Positions 25,806-34,088 of a stretch of DNA of 36,019 nucleotides are shown in pieces. The first letter of the stretch is position 1, and each line of letters starts with the position of its first letter. Source of the DNA: Nitrospira sp. (GTDB lineage Bacteria; Nitrospirota; Nitrospiria; Nitrospirales; Nitrospiraceae); the NCBI GenBank assembly GCA_022842445.1, contig JALHPO010000018.1, forward strand, positions 1 through 36,019, in the 5' to 3' direction. A model generated the notes under the pieces. The model made no database searches and was not told where the DNA came from. It was given only the letters and a program-made list of their open reading frames with translations. The position numbers and the translations under genes are program-made.

Positions 25806-25965
25806 TCCAGTCCTCCTCTTGTCATCGGGCCGATTTGACCACGAGCTGTCGGCCACCATCTAGCATGAACGAATAGGCTCTTGCAACAATCTCATGGATG
25901 AACCCCGTCTCAAGCCATCCCTCCTCATCGTTCTAGATTTGAACAGGCCTCTCCCTGTGACACGA

Positions 25966-26056
25966 CCGGAAAATCTTCCATTGGAAAAACCTGTGCTCGT
26001 GATAATAAGATGGAGAAAGCCGACGAGTGACAGAGAATCCTCTACTGATTTTCCGG
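25966..26056. repeat. 10-bp inverted repeat flanking a promoter-like sequence
   Basis: CCGGAAAATC (25966-25975) and GATTTTCCGG (26047-26056) are perfect reverse complements 71 nt apart, bracketing the candidate promoter at 25981-26009. Two half-sites for a regulator are conceivable. A chance match in non-coding DNA is also possible. Confidence 0.35.
25981..26009 (+). promoter_or_regulatory. Candidate sigma-70 promoter for the cupredoxin gene
   Basis: TTGGAA (25981-25986) and TAATAA (26004-26009) are spaced by 17 nt and resemble -35 and -10 boxes. They lie about 90 nt before the GTG start at 26097, in a divergent gap. No experimental basis. Confidence 0.45.
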
Positions 26057-26096
26057 CTCTTATGACAAGTCCCTCTTATCCAGGAGCACTGACGCT

Positions 26097-26474
26097 GTGA
26101 ACCGGTTACTGGCAATTACTTTCATCGTTGTCATAGCCGCCGGCTCAAGCTGGCCGGCTACGGGCACGTCCCTCTCTGCGCAGATCGTCATGGAAGACGG
26201 GTCGCCCTATTACGTTCCCGTCACTGCCACCGTGGCCAGCGGCAACCCCATCCGCTGGGATAACCCGACGCCAACCCACCACACCGTGACCCACAACGGG
26301 TGCGTGGAGGATGGCCATCCCTGCTTGTTCGACTCAGGGCCTGTCCCTCCGGGAGCCCAATTTACCATTCCCGGCCTGCCGGCCGGGCGTTATCCTTATC
26401 ACTGCCGCATCCATCCCATCATGCGAGGCGTCCTAACCGTGACCGACGCTGCTCCGGCGCCGTCACAGTTGTAA
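26097..26474 (+). CDS. Periplasmic cupredoxin (plastocyanin-like)
   Basis: This is a 125-residue small blue-copper protein. A signal peptide covers about residues 1-28. Type I copper ligands are visible as His61 or His62 in PTPTHHTVTH, then Cys103, His106 and Met109 in YHCRIHPIMRG. Such proteins shuttle single electrons in the periplasm. An additional CVEDGHPC segment (69-76) could form a disulfide. The start is GTG 26097, supported by CAGGAG about 10 nt upstream; no other start would keep the signal peptide. The methyltransferase gene follows after 68 nt on the same strand. Confidence 0.88.
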   Translation: MNRLLAITFIVVIAAGSSWPATGTSLSAQIVMEDGSPYYVPVTATVASGNPIRWDNPTPTHHTVTHNGCVEDGHPCLFDSGPVPPGAQFTIPGLPAGRYPYHCRIHPIMRGVLTVTDAAPAPSQL

Positions 26475-26542
26475 GGCTGCCTTGCAGGACCACCAACTCC
26501 TCCTGTAGGCTGGCGTGTCCGCAACACTAAGAGCCGCTCGCC

Positions 26543-28033
26543 ATGAAGCCTGTCGCTGCTGTTCAAGACCCACTACCGCTGACCGGAGAGACGTTGAATC
26601 TCTTCGCCTGGCACATCCCCGATCTCGTGGCCTATCAGCACCACGAAGACGAGTGGTGGTTCGCCCCGCTTGATGACAATCTTCCGCTGATACGACTGAA
26701 CAGGACCGGCCTGGACATGCTCCGCGCGATGAACGGCCACACAACCGTGGATGCCTTGCTTGAGCAATATGGGCGCAAGATCTGCGGACCGGACGGCCAG
26801 CCGGGGCTCTGGCACCTGGAACGATGGGCGACGCCCAACTACTCGCTCTGCTATTACGGCGCCGAACCGCCGGGTGGCCATCGGCACAAAGGGAAATGGG
26901 ACCTTCTGCTGCAACAAATCCGCGAAGGCTGGTCGGGGCAGGAAGGATTCGAGGGCGAAGCACATCTGGAAGACTTCCACCATCATGAACTGAGCCAGGC
27001 CGCCGATGACGACGGCCATTTCGATGTGATCGAGACGACGGTCTCGCATCTGTTCCGGGAGCCGAACGAAGCGCTCAACGGCCTGACCTACGGCCGGCTC
27101 CTGATGCGACAACTCCGCAAGCTGGGCTGGTTTACCCCCAAACCGCGCATCATCGTGGAAATCGGCGGAGGCCTCGGCTACGTCGCGCGTGAACTCGGCA
27201 AAGAACTCCTCCCGTTCGAGAAACAGGGCATGACCTATTGCTCGCTCGACATCACCGGTCCGTTTTTGAAGCGGCAAGTCTCCCGCGCCAAGGCCGGAGG
27301 ATGGAATGCCATCGGCACACAAGCCAATGGCGAAGCGCTTCCCTTCACGGACCACTCCGTCGATCTGGTCATCGACAACGAAAACATGGCCGACATGACG
27401 CCGGTGAAGCTGACGAAACAGGAACTCTCGTCAGGCCGTGGCGAAACCGCGCAGCACCAGGAAGCCCTGGATTGGATCAGGCGCGCGCGCCTCCCGATCG
27501 GAACCGATCTGCCCGAAGCGGTCATCTTCAACCTGGGGCCAATCCGTTTTGTGGCGGAACTCTGGCGGGTCCTGAAACCAGGCGGACATGCCTTTCTCTC
27601 AGAGTTCGGAATCGACGAAGGCTGGCCCGCGCCGGTGAAACTGCCGGGCCATACCGAATATGAAGTGCAATATAGCCATCTGCGGCAGATTGCGCGTTGG
27701 CTCGGCTTTCAGGAACGGTATCTCTCGCTCCCGCAATTTCTGGGACTCAAGCCGGACACAAAAGTCCTCTGCACCGGCGCAGCCTATACGATTCAGCGCT
27801 TCTGTCAGGCTATCGACAAGCCATTCATCATCCGCGCCTACACGGAACCGGAACTCACACAGACCCTCGGCGACATGCTCCCCAAGCTCCAGGGGACGCA
27901 CTACCACGATGTCGCCGATCCCGCCTGGTTCGGCCTCCTCGACTTCAAAGTGTTGTTACTGGAAAAACCAGGCGGCGCGCCGAAAGCTCAGTTCACCGAG
28001 CAAAAAGGCTATCGGTGGTATTCACAACGATAG
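26543..28033 (+). CDS. SAM-dependent methyltransferase with PqqD-like N-terminus
   Basis: This is a 496-residue protein. Residues about 45-80 (LIRLNRTGLDMLRAMNGHTTVDALLEQYG) resemble the PqqD/RRE winged-helix fold that delivers peptides to modifying enzymes. A class I methyltransferase core follows, with motif I VEIGGGLGYVARELGK (205-220), an acidic end of strand 2 at SLDITGP, and motif NGEALPFTDHSVDLVIDNE (262-280). LWRVLKPGGHAFLSEFG is the usual strand-5 region. The first 180 residues also include an acidic His-rich stretch. The substrate is unknown. No ribosomal binding site is obvious before ATG 26543. No precursor peptide or radical-SAM gene is adjacent, so a RiPP role is only a possibility. 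Confidence 0.75.
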   Translation: MKPVAAVQDPLPLTGETLNLFAWHIPDLVAYQHHEDEWWFAPLDDNLPLIRLNRTGLDMLRAMNGHTTVDALLEQYGRKICGPDGQPGLWHLERWATPNYSLCYYGAEPPGGHRHKGKWDLLLQQIREGWSGQEGFEGEAHLEDFHHHELSQAADDDGHFDVIETTVSHLFREPNEALNGLTYGRLLMRQLRKLGWFTPKPRIIVEIGGGLGYVARELGKELLPFEKQGMTYCSLDITGPFLKRQVSRAKAGGWNAIGTQANGEALPFTDHSVDLVIDNENMADMTPVKLTKQELSSGRGETAQHQEALDWIRRARLPIGTDLPEAVIFNLGPIRFVAELWRVLKPGGHAFLSEFGIDEGWPAPVKLPGHTEYEVQYSHLRQIARWLGFQERYLSLPQFLGLKPDTKVLCTGAAYTIQRFCQAIDKPFIIRAYTEPELTQTLGDMLPKLQGTHYHDVADPAWFGLLDFKVLLLEKPGGAPKAQFTEQKGYRWYSQR

Positions 28034-28057
28034 AAAAACTGGGTTCCTTAATTTAGG

Positions 28058-29512
28058 CTAGAGCAATAGATCTTTTTCTGTGAACCCCCAATCTGTTTTG
28101 ATTTGGCCATGAACCCTTTCGATAATACCTACAACGGTGCCAACGTTGGACTTCTTGGGACTATTGATCCACATGAGAAAATCATCAACATTACCGCTCA
28201 AAACTTGATCAAGCCGCTCCTCAACCTCCTGCACAGTTGGAGATCGATTCACTTCTTCGTCCCAAACATGTCCCACCACCGTATTTCTAAACTTTCTTAC
28301 TCCCCGGTCCTCAATGTCCTTTAAGAGATCCTTGGCATCTTTGCTTACATTCTGTGGAATTACATCTCTATAGCGCTTATAAAGTTCGCTCCATTTAGAC
28401 AACGCAATAACAAGATGCATGATGCACCGCCGCCGTATAGCCGTGGGAGCTGGTTCGCCAGCTGGCCACGACTCAAGCTGCTTCTGGAATATCCAATAAG
28501 CCTGAGTGCCAGCAATAAGATCCTGCATGAGCTCATTGCTCAAACGCCATGCAGCACACGCCTTATCCATCCGCGTTCCCAGATCGATCAGCACCCCTTC
28601 CCTCAACCCCAGATCGCTTACCAGCACGCTCGACATCCCCAGCGTCTCCATGATCGTCCGGATGATGATCGCCCCGGCGGCGATGACTTCTTCACGGTTC
28701 TGTTCGAGACCCGGGAGACCGATACGATCGGCCTTCTTGCGGCTCAACAGAGTCTGTTCGAGCTCCTGAACCGTAGCGAGGGCCAGCCGGCAGTTATGGA
28801 TGCGGGCCGGTTCATAGGCAGGCAGTTTCTGCGCCATGGCGGCAAGTGCAGTGACCGTGCCGGCGGTTCCGACGAAGGTGGCAGACTGAAAGCCCTCCAT
28901 TCCAACGACGGCGGCTTGAGTCTCGTCTCGCACCCAGTCCCGTGCCCTCTCTATTTCTTCCGCCGTCGGCGGGTCATGTTTCAGTACCCTCTCGCACAGA
29001 CGCACCACACCGATATCGATGGAGCGGACGACCGGCACTTGACCCGGCCGGTCCAGAATGAACTCGGTGCTGCCGCCGCCGATGTCCAACGCGAGAATGT
29101 CTGTCACTCCGGCGGGCAAACCGGAACGAATCCCGAGTAGGGTCCGCCGGGCTTCTTCCTCGCCCGTGATGACTTCGACGTCGAATCCTGTCTCCTGTTT
29201 CACCCGGCGGAGAAATTCATCGCGATTGGCCGCATCCCGGACGGCACTGGTCGCGACGGCCGTGCTCGCATCGACATAATGGCTCTCAATGAGGCCCCGC
29301 CAATCCCGCAGACACTGGATCACCCGATCCATGGCGGCAGCGCCGAGCCGTTTGGTTTGATCGACGCCCTCCCCCAGCCGGAGAATGCGCCGCTCGGATC
29401 GGAGTGCTTTGAGAGATGCCTGTGGAGAACAATCAGCGATGAGGAGCCGGCAGGTCAGAGTCCCGATGTCGATTCCGGCTAATCGACGCGTGCGGGCAGG
29501 CGGGGCGGTCAT
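28058..29512 (-). CDS. Ppx/GppA phosphatase fused to a HEPN-like C-terminal domain
   Basis: This is a 484-residue two-part protein. Residues 1-312 are a compact Ppx/GppA-type exopolyphosphatase or pppGpp phosphohydrolase. The phosphate loops are GIDIGTLTCRLLI (13-25) and LDIGGGSTEF (142-151), and ITGEEEARR (115-123) holds the catalytic glutamate. Short members of this family normally end near GVLIDL. Here the frame continues for about 170 residues. That part is helical, includes R409-N410-x4-H415 (RNTVVGH), the R-polar-x4-H signature of HEPN ribonucleases, and then WDEEVNRSP and FLMWINSP. The extension uses AT-rich codons (AGA, ATA, TTA) unlike the first part. An internal ATG at 28570 could start the extension separately. 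ATGA overlap with the 107-residue gene suggests coupled translation. Confidence 0.85.
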   Translation of the reverse strand: MTAPPARTRRLAGIDIGTLTCRLLIADCSPQASLKALRSERRILRLGEGVDQTKRLGAAAMDRVIQCLRDWRGLIESHYVDASTAVATSAVRDAANRDEFLRRVKQETGFDVEVITGEEEARRTLLGIRSGLPAGVTDILALDIGGGSTEFILDRPGQVPVVRSIDIGVVRLCERVLKHDPPTAEEIERARDWVRDETQAAVVGMEGFQSATFVGTAGTVTALAAMAQKLPAYEPARIHNCRLALATVQELEQTLLSRKKADRIGLPGLEQNREEVIAAGAIIIRTIMETLGMSSVLVSDLGLREGVLIDLGTRMDKACAAWRLSNELMQDLIAGTQAYWIFQKQLESWPAGEPAPTAIRRRCIMHLVIALSKWSELYKRYRDVIPQNVSKDAKDLLKDIEDRGVRKFRNTVVGHVWDEEVNRSPTVQEVEERLDQVLSGNVDDFLMWINSPKKSNVGTVVGIIERVHGQIKTDWGFTEKDLLL

Positions 29513-29832
29513 TGCTCGTTCCGAATCTCGTCCATCTCCGCTTCCAGTTTCTTACGCGACTCCTTCAGCGCCTGCACCTCTCGCACGAGCCGGCCGACTT
29601 CTGCATCGTGGAGGATGTGCTCCGCCGTCTCGCCGCGTTCTTTCATATCGACGGCCCGCTCACCGATATCCTTATAGAGATCGGAGAGTTGCTGGTCCAG
29701 CTTGCGGGCTTCCAGCCGCATCCGGAGCAGTTCCGTCTCTTCCAGCGCGCGGCCGGCCGCATGCACGGTTCCCAGGCGCACGGTCGCGATACCTGCCCGC
29801 AAGTCGTCTTTGAGCCGCTGCAACAATCCCAT
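29509..29832 (-). CDS. Small coiled-coil protein of unknown function
   Basis: This is a 107-residue charged, all-helical protein (Glu/Arg/Lys/Leu heptads across most of its length, for example VREVQALKESRKKLEAEMDE). It has no signal peptide, membrane segment or recognised domain. Its stop overlaps the Ppx/GppA start codon as ATGA, so it is translated just ahead of that enzyme and may act with it. I do not recognise the family. Confidence 0.7.
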   Translation of the reverse strand: MGLLQRLKDDLRAGIATVRLGTVHAAGRALEETELLRMRLEARKLDQQLSDLYKDIGERAVDMKERGETAEHILHDAEVGRLVREVQALKESRKKLEAEMDEIRNEQ

Positions 29833-29883
29833 GGTCTCTCAACCCCTCTCCTAACATGATTCTACGGGTGGCGCCGATATGGG

Positions 29884-29941
29884 AGCCCAACCGCCCGCAG
29901 CGGGGTCCCTACACCGGGCGGGGTGCGAGGACGGTTGGGCT
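29884..29941 (-). terminator. Nested inverted repeat between recG and the coiled-coil gene
   Basis: AGCCCAACCG (29884-29893) pairs with CGGTTGGGCT (29932-29941), and an inner CCGCCCG pairs with CGGGCGG, so the 58-nt stretch folds into a long branched hairpin. It begins 24 nt after the recG stop on the leftward strand. It probably reduces read-through from recG or protects mRNA ends. No T-tract follows. Confidence 0.5.
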
Positions 29942-29964
29942 GATCGGCGACAGGACCTGGAGAA

Positions 29965-32526
29965 CTAGCTCACCGACCCCAGCTCCAATTTCTCCTGCCA
30001 CTTCCGCAACATGGCTTCCCGCAAGGCTTGATGAGCCGGAGCCTTCAAATCCGGGTCCATTTTCAACAATGCGAAGGCTTCCTGCCTGGCCTGTTGCAGC
30101 AAATCTGCGTCCCGCACGATATTGGCCACACGAAACTCCGGCATGCCCCATTGTCGAAGACCGAAAAACTCTCCAGGCCCTCTGATGCGCAGATCTTCTT
30201 CAGCGATGACAAACCCGTCGTTCGACCGCACCAGCGCCTCCAACCGTTCTCGTGACGCCGATGGCCCATGCTCATCAGCAGCATCGGATGCACGTGCGCT
30301 CTTCAGACCTCCAGCCCTCGCCCCTCCCTTGCTCCATCTCCCCGACACCATCAGCAGGCAGTAGGATTGATGGCCTGCGCGCCCGACACGCCCGCGTAAT
30401 TGATGCAACTGCGCCAGGCCGAACCGTTCGGCATGTTCAATCATCATGATCGTCGCATTCGGCACATCGACGCCGACTTCAACGACCGTCGTCGCCACGA
30501 GGGCATGAATGGCTCCGGCTTTGAACTCGGCCATCACCGCTTCCTTCTCTGCCGCCTTCATGCGCCCATGCAACAGACCGACGCGAAACCCGGCGAGTTC
30601 TCCGCTCTGCAATTGCTCGGCCCCTTGCATCGCCGCCTGAAGATCCGTCTTTTCCGACTCCTCAATGAGGGGATAGACGACATAGCCCTGCCTGCCGTTG
30701 CGCAATTCATCACGCAGAAGCTGATACGCCCGCCGCCGCTGCGATTGGTCGAAGAGCAGCGTGTGGACCGGTTTTCTCCCCGGCGGCAGCTCATCGATGA
30801 CCGACACATCCAGATCGCCGTACACGGTCATCGCCAGCGTCCGTGGGATCGGTGTCGCCGTGAGGACCAGCATATCCGGCTTATACCCTTTATCGATGAG
30901 CGTTTTCCGCTGGAGTACGCCGAACTTGTGTTGCTCGTCCACAACGGCCAATCCGAGGTTCTTGAACGCCACGCCCTTTTGAATCAGCGCATGGGTACCG
31001 ATCGCCACCTGAATTTCCCCGGACGCAAGTTGTGAGATCTGCGCAATCTTCCCTGATGCCTTGTCTCCACCTCGCATGAGCATCACCTTCAATCCCAAGG
31101 CTTCGAACATCCCGGACAGATTGCGATAGTGTTGCTCCGCCAGAATCTCCGTCGGCGCCATCAATGCAGCCTGATAGCCGGACCCGCAAGCCATAACGAG
31201 CGCATGGAGCGCGACGGCGGTCTTTCCCGATCCGACATCGCCTTGCACCAGACGATTCATCGGCCGCGGCGCCAGCATATCGTGAAACACTTCCCGAATC
31301 ACCCGATCCTGCGCGGCAGTAAGGCGGAACGGCAGCAGCCGGCTCAACTTCTCCAAGAGCGGCGTGCGCGAATTGAACGTCAGCTGCTTCGGCTCGTTCT
31401 GCACCGACCGCTGCCTGGTTGCCAAGGCTGTTTGGAGGAGAAACAGCTCTTCGAACGCCAACCGCCGATGCGCCGGCGTCTTGCCCTGCTCCAGCAGCGT
31501 GAGATCAGCGCCTGCACCAGGAAAATGCACATCGCGCAGCGCCTCTTGAATCGGAATCAGCCGCCGGCGGGCCCGAAGTTGCACCGGAAGACAATCGTGC
31601 AGTTCACGCGCATGCTCCTCCAACAGATCTCTTTCCAGCACCCGCATTTGACGGGATGTCCATCCCTTCGTTTCATGATAGACCGGCACGATCCGCCCCA
31701 CGTGCAAGGTCGATTCCGTATCCTCTCCCAGCACCTCATACTGGGCCACTTCCATTCGCGGAACCATCCAACCCTGGCGCCCGGCGATTACACGCCCGCT
31801 CATCATGACGCGCGTGCCGATGGCCAACACCTTTTCCAAGTATGGCTGGTTGAAAAACACAGCCTGCATGCGCCCGGTCTGATCCTCCACCCCGATATCC
31901 AGCACACTCAACCGTCGATTTCTCGTCCGCTTGGCCTCGCATTTTCCGACAGTTCCACAGATCGAGGTCGTCATGCCGGGGACGAGATCGCCGAGCGGTG
32001 TCATCATCGACCGATCTTCGTACCGCCAGGGCAGGGTCCAGAGCGCGTCTTCCACTGTGTCGATCTTCCACCGCTGCAATAGGCCGACACGCTTGGGGCC
32101 CACGCCCTTCGCAAAGCGGATCGGAAGATTCCAAAGACCGCCTCGCTTCGCCCCGTCAGAACGAGACTCCGGCACGGCTCGCGGCATTTCCGATTCCGGC
32201 GACTCCGGCAACTCCTGCACAACATTGCGGAGCGCATTCACGATCGCGACAGCGGCTTGCAATCTACGGCGTTGCTCATGAGACGGAAGCACCCGCTGAA
32301 AATCGACGAACAGATCCCGCAAGGAAACTAAACGCGCCTCAACGGTCTTGGGATACACCCGGTTGGCCAGGGCGGACAACACCTGCCCCGCGACGAAGGA
32401 ACCAAGATTCTTCACGGCGCTCAGATGCGCACATTCGTCCCGAGTCGCAAATTCGATGGGACGCGCGACGCGGTCCAACCAATCCTGAAATGCTTTTGCG
32501 GAAGCCGACTTGGAGGGAGTCTGCAT
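29965..32526 (-). CDS. recG: ATP-dependent DNA helicase RecG
   Basis: This 853-residue helicase reverses stalled replication forks and processes branched DNA. It has an N-terminal extension of about 130 residues compared with E. coli RecG, as in several other phyla. The wedge/OB domain (about 140-270) follows, then the helicase core with Walker A GDVGSGKT (about 429-436) and VVDEQHKFGV (DEQH box, 528-537). LTATPIPRTLAMT and QLRGRVGRAGHQSYCLL come next. A low-complexity Ser/Gly/Ala/Arg insert (about 710-735, SKGGARAGGLKSARASDAAD) interrupts the last part before the conserved GFVIAEEDLRIRGPGEFFG. ATG 32526 is preferred; a GTG at 32550 would add eight residues. Confidence 0.95.
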   Translation of the reverse strand: MQTPSKSASAKAFQDWLDRVARPIEFATRDECAHLSAVKNLGSFVAGQVLSALANRVYPKTVEARLVSLRDLFVDFQRVLPSHEQRRRLQAAVAIVNALRNVVQELPESPESEMPRAVPESRSDGAKRGGLWNLPIRFAKGVGPKRVGLLQRWKIDTVEDALWTLPWRYEDRSMMTPLGDLVPGMTTSICGTVGKCEAKRTRNRRLSVLDIGVEDQTGRMQAVFFNQPYLEKVLAIGTRVMMSGRVIAGRQGWMVPRMEVAQYEVLGEDTESTLHVGRIVPVYHETKGWTSRQMRVLERDLLEEHARELHDCLPVQLRARRRLIPIQEALRDVHFPGAGADLTLLEQGKTPAHRRLAFEELFLLQTALATRQRSVQNEPKQLTFNSRTPLLEKLSRLLPFRLTAAQDRVIREVFHDMLAPRPMNRLVQGDVGSGKTAVALHALVMACGSGYQAALMAPTEILAEQHYRNLSGMFEALGLKVMLMRGGDKASGKIAQISQLASGEIQVAIGTHALIQKGVAFKNLGLAVVDEQHKFGVLQRKTLIDKGYKPDMLVLTATPIPRTLAMTVYGDLDVSVIDELPPGRKPVHTLLFDQSQRRRAYQLLRDELRNGRQGYVVYPLIEESEKTDLQAAMQGAEQLQSGELAGFRVGLLHGRMKAAEKEAVMAEFKAGAIHALVATTVVEVGVDVPNATIMMIEHAERFGLAQLHQLRGRVGRAGHQSYCLLMVSGRWSKGGARAGGLKSARASDAADEHGPSASRERLEALVRSNDGFVIAEEDLRIRGPGEFFGLRQWGMPEFRVANIVRDADLLQQARQEAFALLKMDPDLKAPAHQALREAMLRKWQEKLELGSVS

Positions 32527-32620
32527 ACCGGGGGAATCGTAGCACAGCACTCTCCAGGGCTCAACGACAGCGAAACAACCAGCCCTGTAAAGCTTGGCGC
32601 GCCGGTTTTCCCGGAATACT

Positions 32621-32648
32621 TTGTCGGTTCTGCCTAGGGTGCTACACT
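32621..32648 (+). promoter_or_regulatory. Candidate promoter for the peptidase MA-like gene
   Basis: TTGTCG (32621-32626) and TACACT (32643-32648) are spaced by 16 nt, 15 nt before ATG 32664, in the divergent gap with recG. Match to sigma-70 boxes is partial. Confidence 0.4.
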
Positions 32649-32663
32649 CATACTCGACACAAC

Positions 32664-34088
32664 ATGTATCGCCGCAACATTACGCATATCCTGATGCCCA
32701 TGGCGCTGGCGCTGGCGCTGGTCGTGGGATACCACCTGTTTCTCAAAACACCCGCTGCCACCCGGCTTGCCTCCACAGCTTCGACCGTCGGAAACACAAT
32801 CGAACCAGTCGCGCCGCCGCCACCGCCTGCCGCAAGCCCCCGTGAAGTCCACCCCGCGCAGATCCGTGTCCTCGATCATCCTGCCATACCCGGCTCTCGT
32901 CATGAGACACTGCTGATCGCTATCCGCGACGAAATTGAAAAGCGCAATTTACCGCTCGCCGAATCCAAGCTTATGGCCCTTCCCCAAAACGCGGTCTCGG
33001 ACGCCACAACCAAACCATTTGTGGCAGTGCTCTGGAATAACCTCGGTATCGAGCAAGAAACACTCCACGGCACACAGCTCTCAGTAAAGGCATTCAAGAA
33101 AGCGGCGGCGCTCGATGGCTTGAACCCGGTCATCCTCATGAATTTGGCCCATGCCTACTGGGAACAACGGGACCCTGCCCTGAATCGAGACCTTCTGGAA
33201 CAATTGATTCGGCTCGCCCCGGAGGAACCATTTCCGCACCTGGCGATCGCCGAGCTGCTGCATGAGCAGAATCAATCGTTGGAAGCCGTGACACATCTAG
33301 CCCATGCCGCAGATCGTGTGCCGCGCGATCCCGCGCTACGATCGTATCTGGCCGCCGTCACCGCCAAGGTTCAGCATATGGAATCCGTCGAATCTCGTAT
33401 GACGGCAAGGACGAGCGAACATTTTGTGGTGAAATTCGACGGCGCCGAGGATCACGGCACGTGGACCACCGTGCTGGAGATACTTGAGGACGCCTATCGA
33501 GAAATCGGGCAAAAGTTCGGGCACTTCCCGTCCAAGCCCATTGTAGTCGTGCTCCACACGAGAGATTCGTTTCAGGGCGCGACCGGAAGCCCGGCATGGG
33601 CCGATGGCCTGTTCGACCCGACGTTGGGGCGCATTCAACTACCCACCCAAGGAGCGACGACGGACACGAAGTGGTTGACCTCGGTGTTACGCCACGAATA
33701 TGTCCACGCCCTGCTGCACGACCGGCTGGGCACGAGCAGCGCATCGCTTCCCACCTGGTTGAACGAGGGACTGGCCATGCAATTAGCCGGCGACTCATGG
33801 CCCGATCTCGATGAGGCCTTGCACGGGAACGTTACACTCATCCCGTTGAGCTATCTCGAAGGCCCCTGGGGTGCATTGCCGGCCACTGCCGCAGACCTGG
33901 CATATCTGGAAGCGAATTCCGCGACGCACTATCTGATCGAACGGTGGGGTATGGCACAGGTGGATGGACTCCTGAAGGCATTCAAGGCGCGAACATCAGC
34001 GGCAACGGCCATTCAAAATACGTTGTTCGTCTCGTACGAACAATTCCATCATCAGTGGCTGGAAAGTTTCCAGCACAAACGCTCCTAG
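32664..34088 (+). CDS. Peptidase MA-like gluzincin with TPR-like region
   Basis: This is a 474-residue protein. It has an N-terminal hydrophobic signal or anchor (about 9-28, with an ALALALV run), a Pro-rich linker PPPPPAAS, and helical TPR-like repeats (about 80-235). A C-terminal metallopeptidase domain follows, with HEYVH (344-348) as zinc-binding and catalytic residues and Glu368 in WLNEGLA as the third ligand. This gluzincin arrangement fits the peptidase MA family. It is probably exported and membrane-bound. The reading frame is open back to 31998, but that part is antisense to recG and would bury the signal, so ATG 32664 is used. No strong ribosome binding site is seen. Confidence 0.82.
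   Translation: MYRRNITHILMPMALALALVVGYHLFLKTPAATRLASTASTVGNTIEPVAPPPPPAASPREVHPAQIRVLDHPAIPGSRHETLLIAIRDEIEKRNLPLAESKLMALPQNAVSDATTKPFVAVLWNNLGIEQETLHGTQLSVKAFKKAAALDGLNPVILMNLAHAYWEQRDPALNRDLLEQLIRLAPEEPFPHLAIAELLHEQNQSLEAVTHLAHAADRVPRDPALRSYLAAVTAKVQHMESVESRMTARTSEHFVVKFDGAEDHGTWTTVLEILEDAYREIGQKFGHFPSKPIVVVLHTRDSFQGATGSPAWADGLFDPTLGRIQLPTQGATTDTKWLTSVLRHEYVHALLHDRLGTSSASLPTWLNEGLAMQLAGDSWPDLDEALHGNVTLIPLSYLEGPWGALPATAADLAYLEANSATHYLIERWGMAQVDGLLKAFKARTSAATAIQNTLFVSYEQFHHQWLESFQHKRS

Noticed and set aside
25402..25863. 153-residue plus-strand frame opposite the histone-like gene
   Set aside because: Long Phe and Ser runs are the reverse reading of Lys and Glu codons; a shadow.
26573..27355. 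260-residue minus-strand frame in the methyltransferase gene
   Set aside because: No domain is recognisable, whereas the plus strand has clear methyltransferase motifs.
31998..32663. Open frame extending the peptidase MA-like gene upstream
   Set aside because: It is antisense to recG, gives an unlikely Arg/Pro-rich composition and would bury the signal segment starting at ATG 32664.
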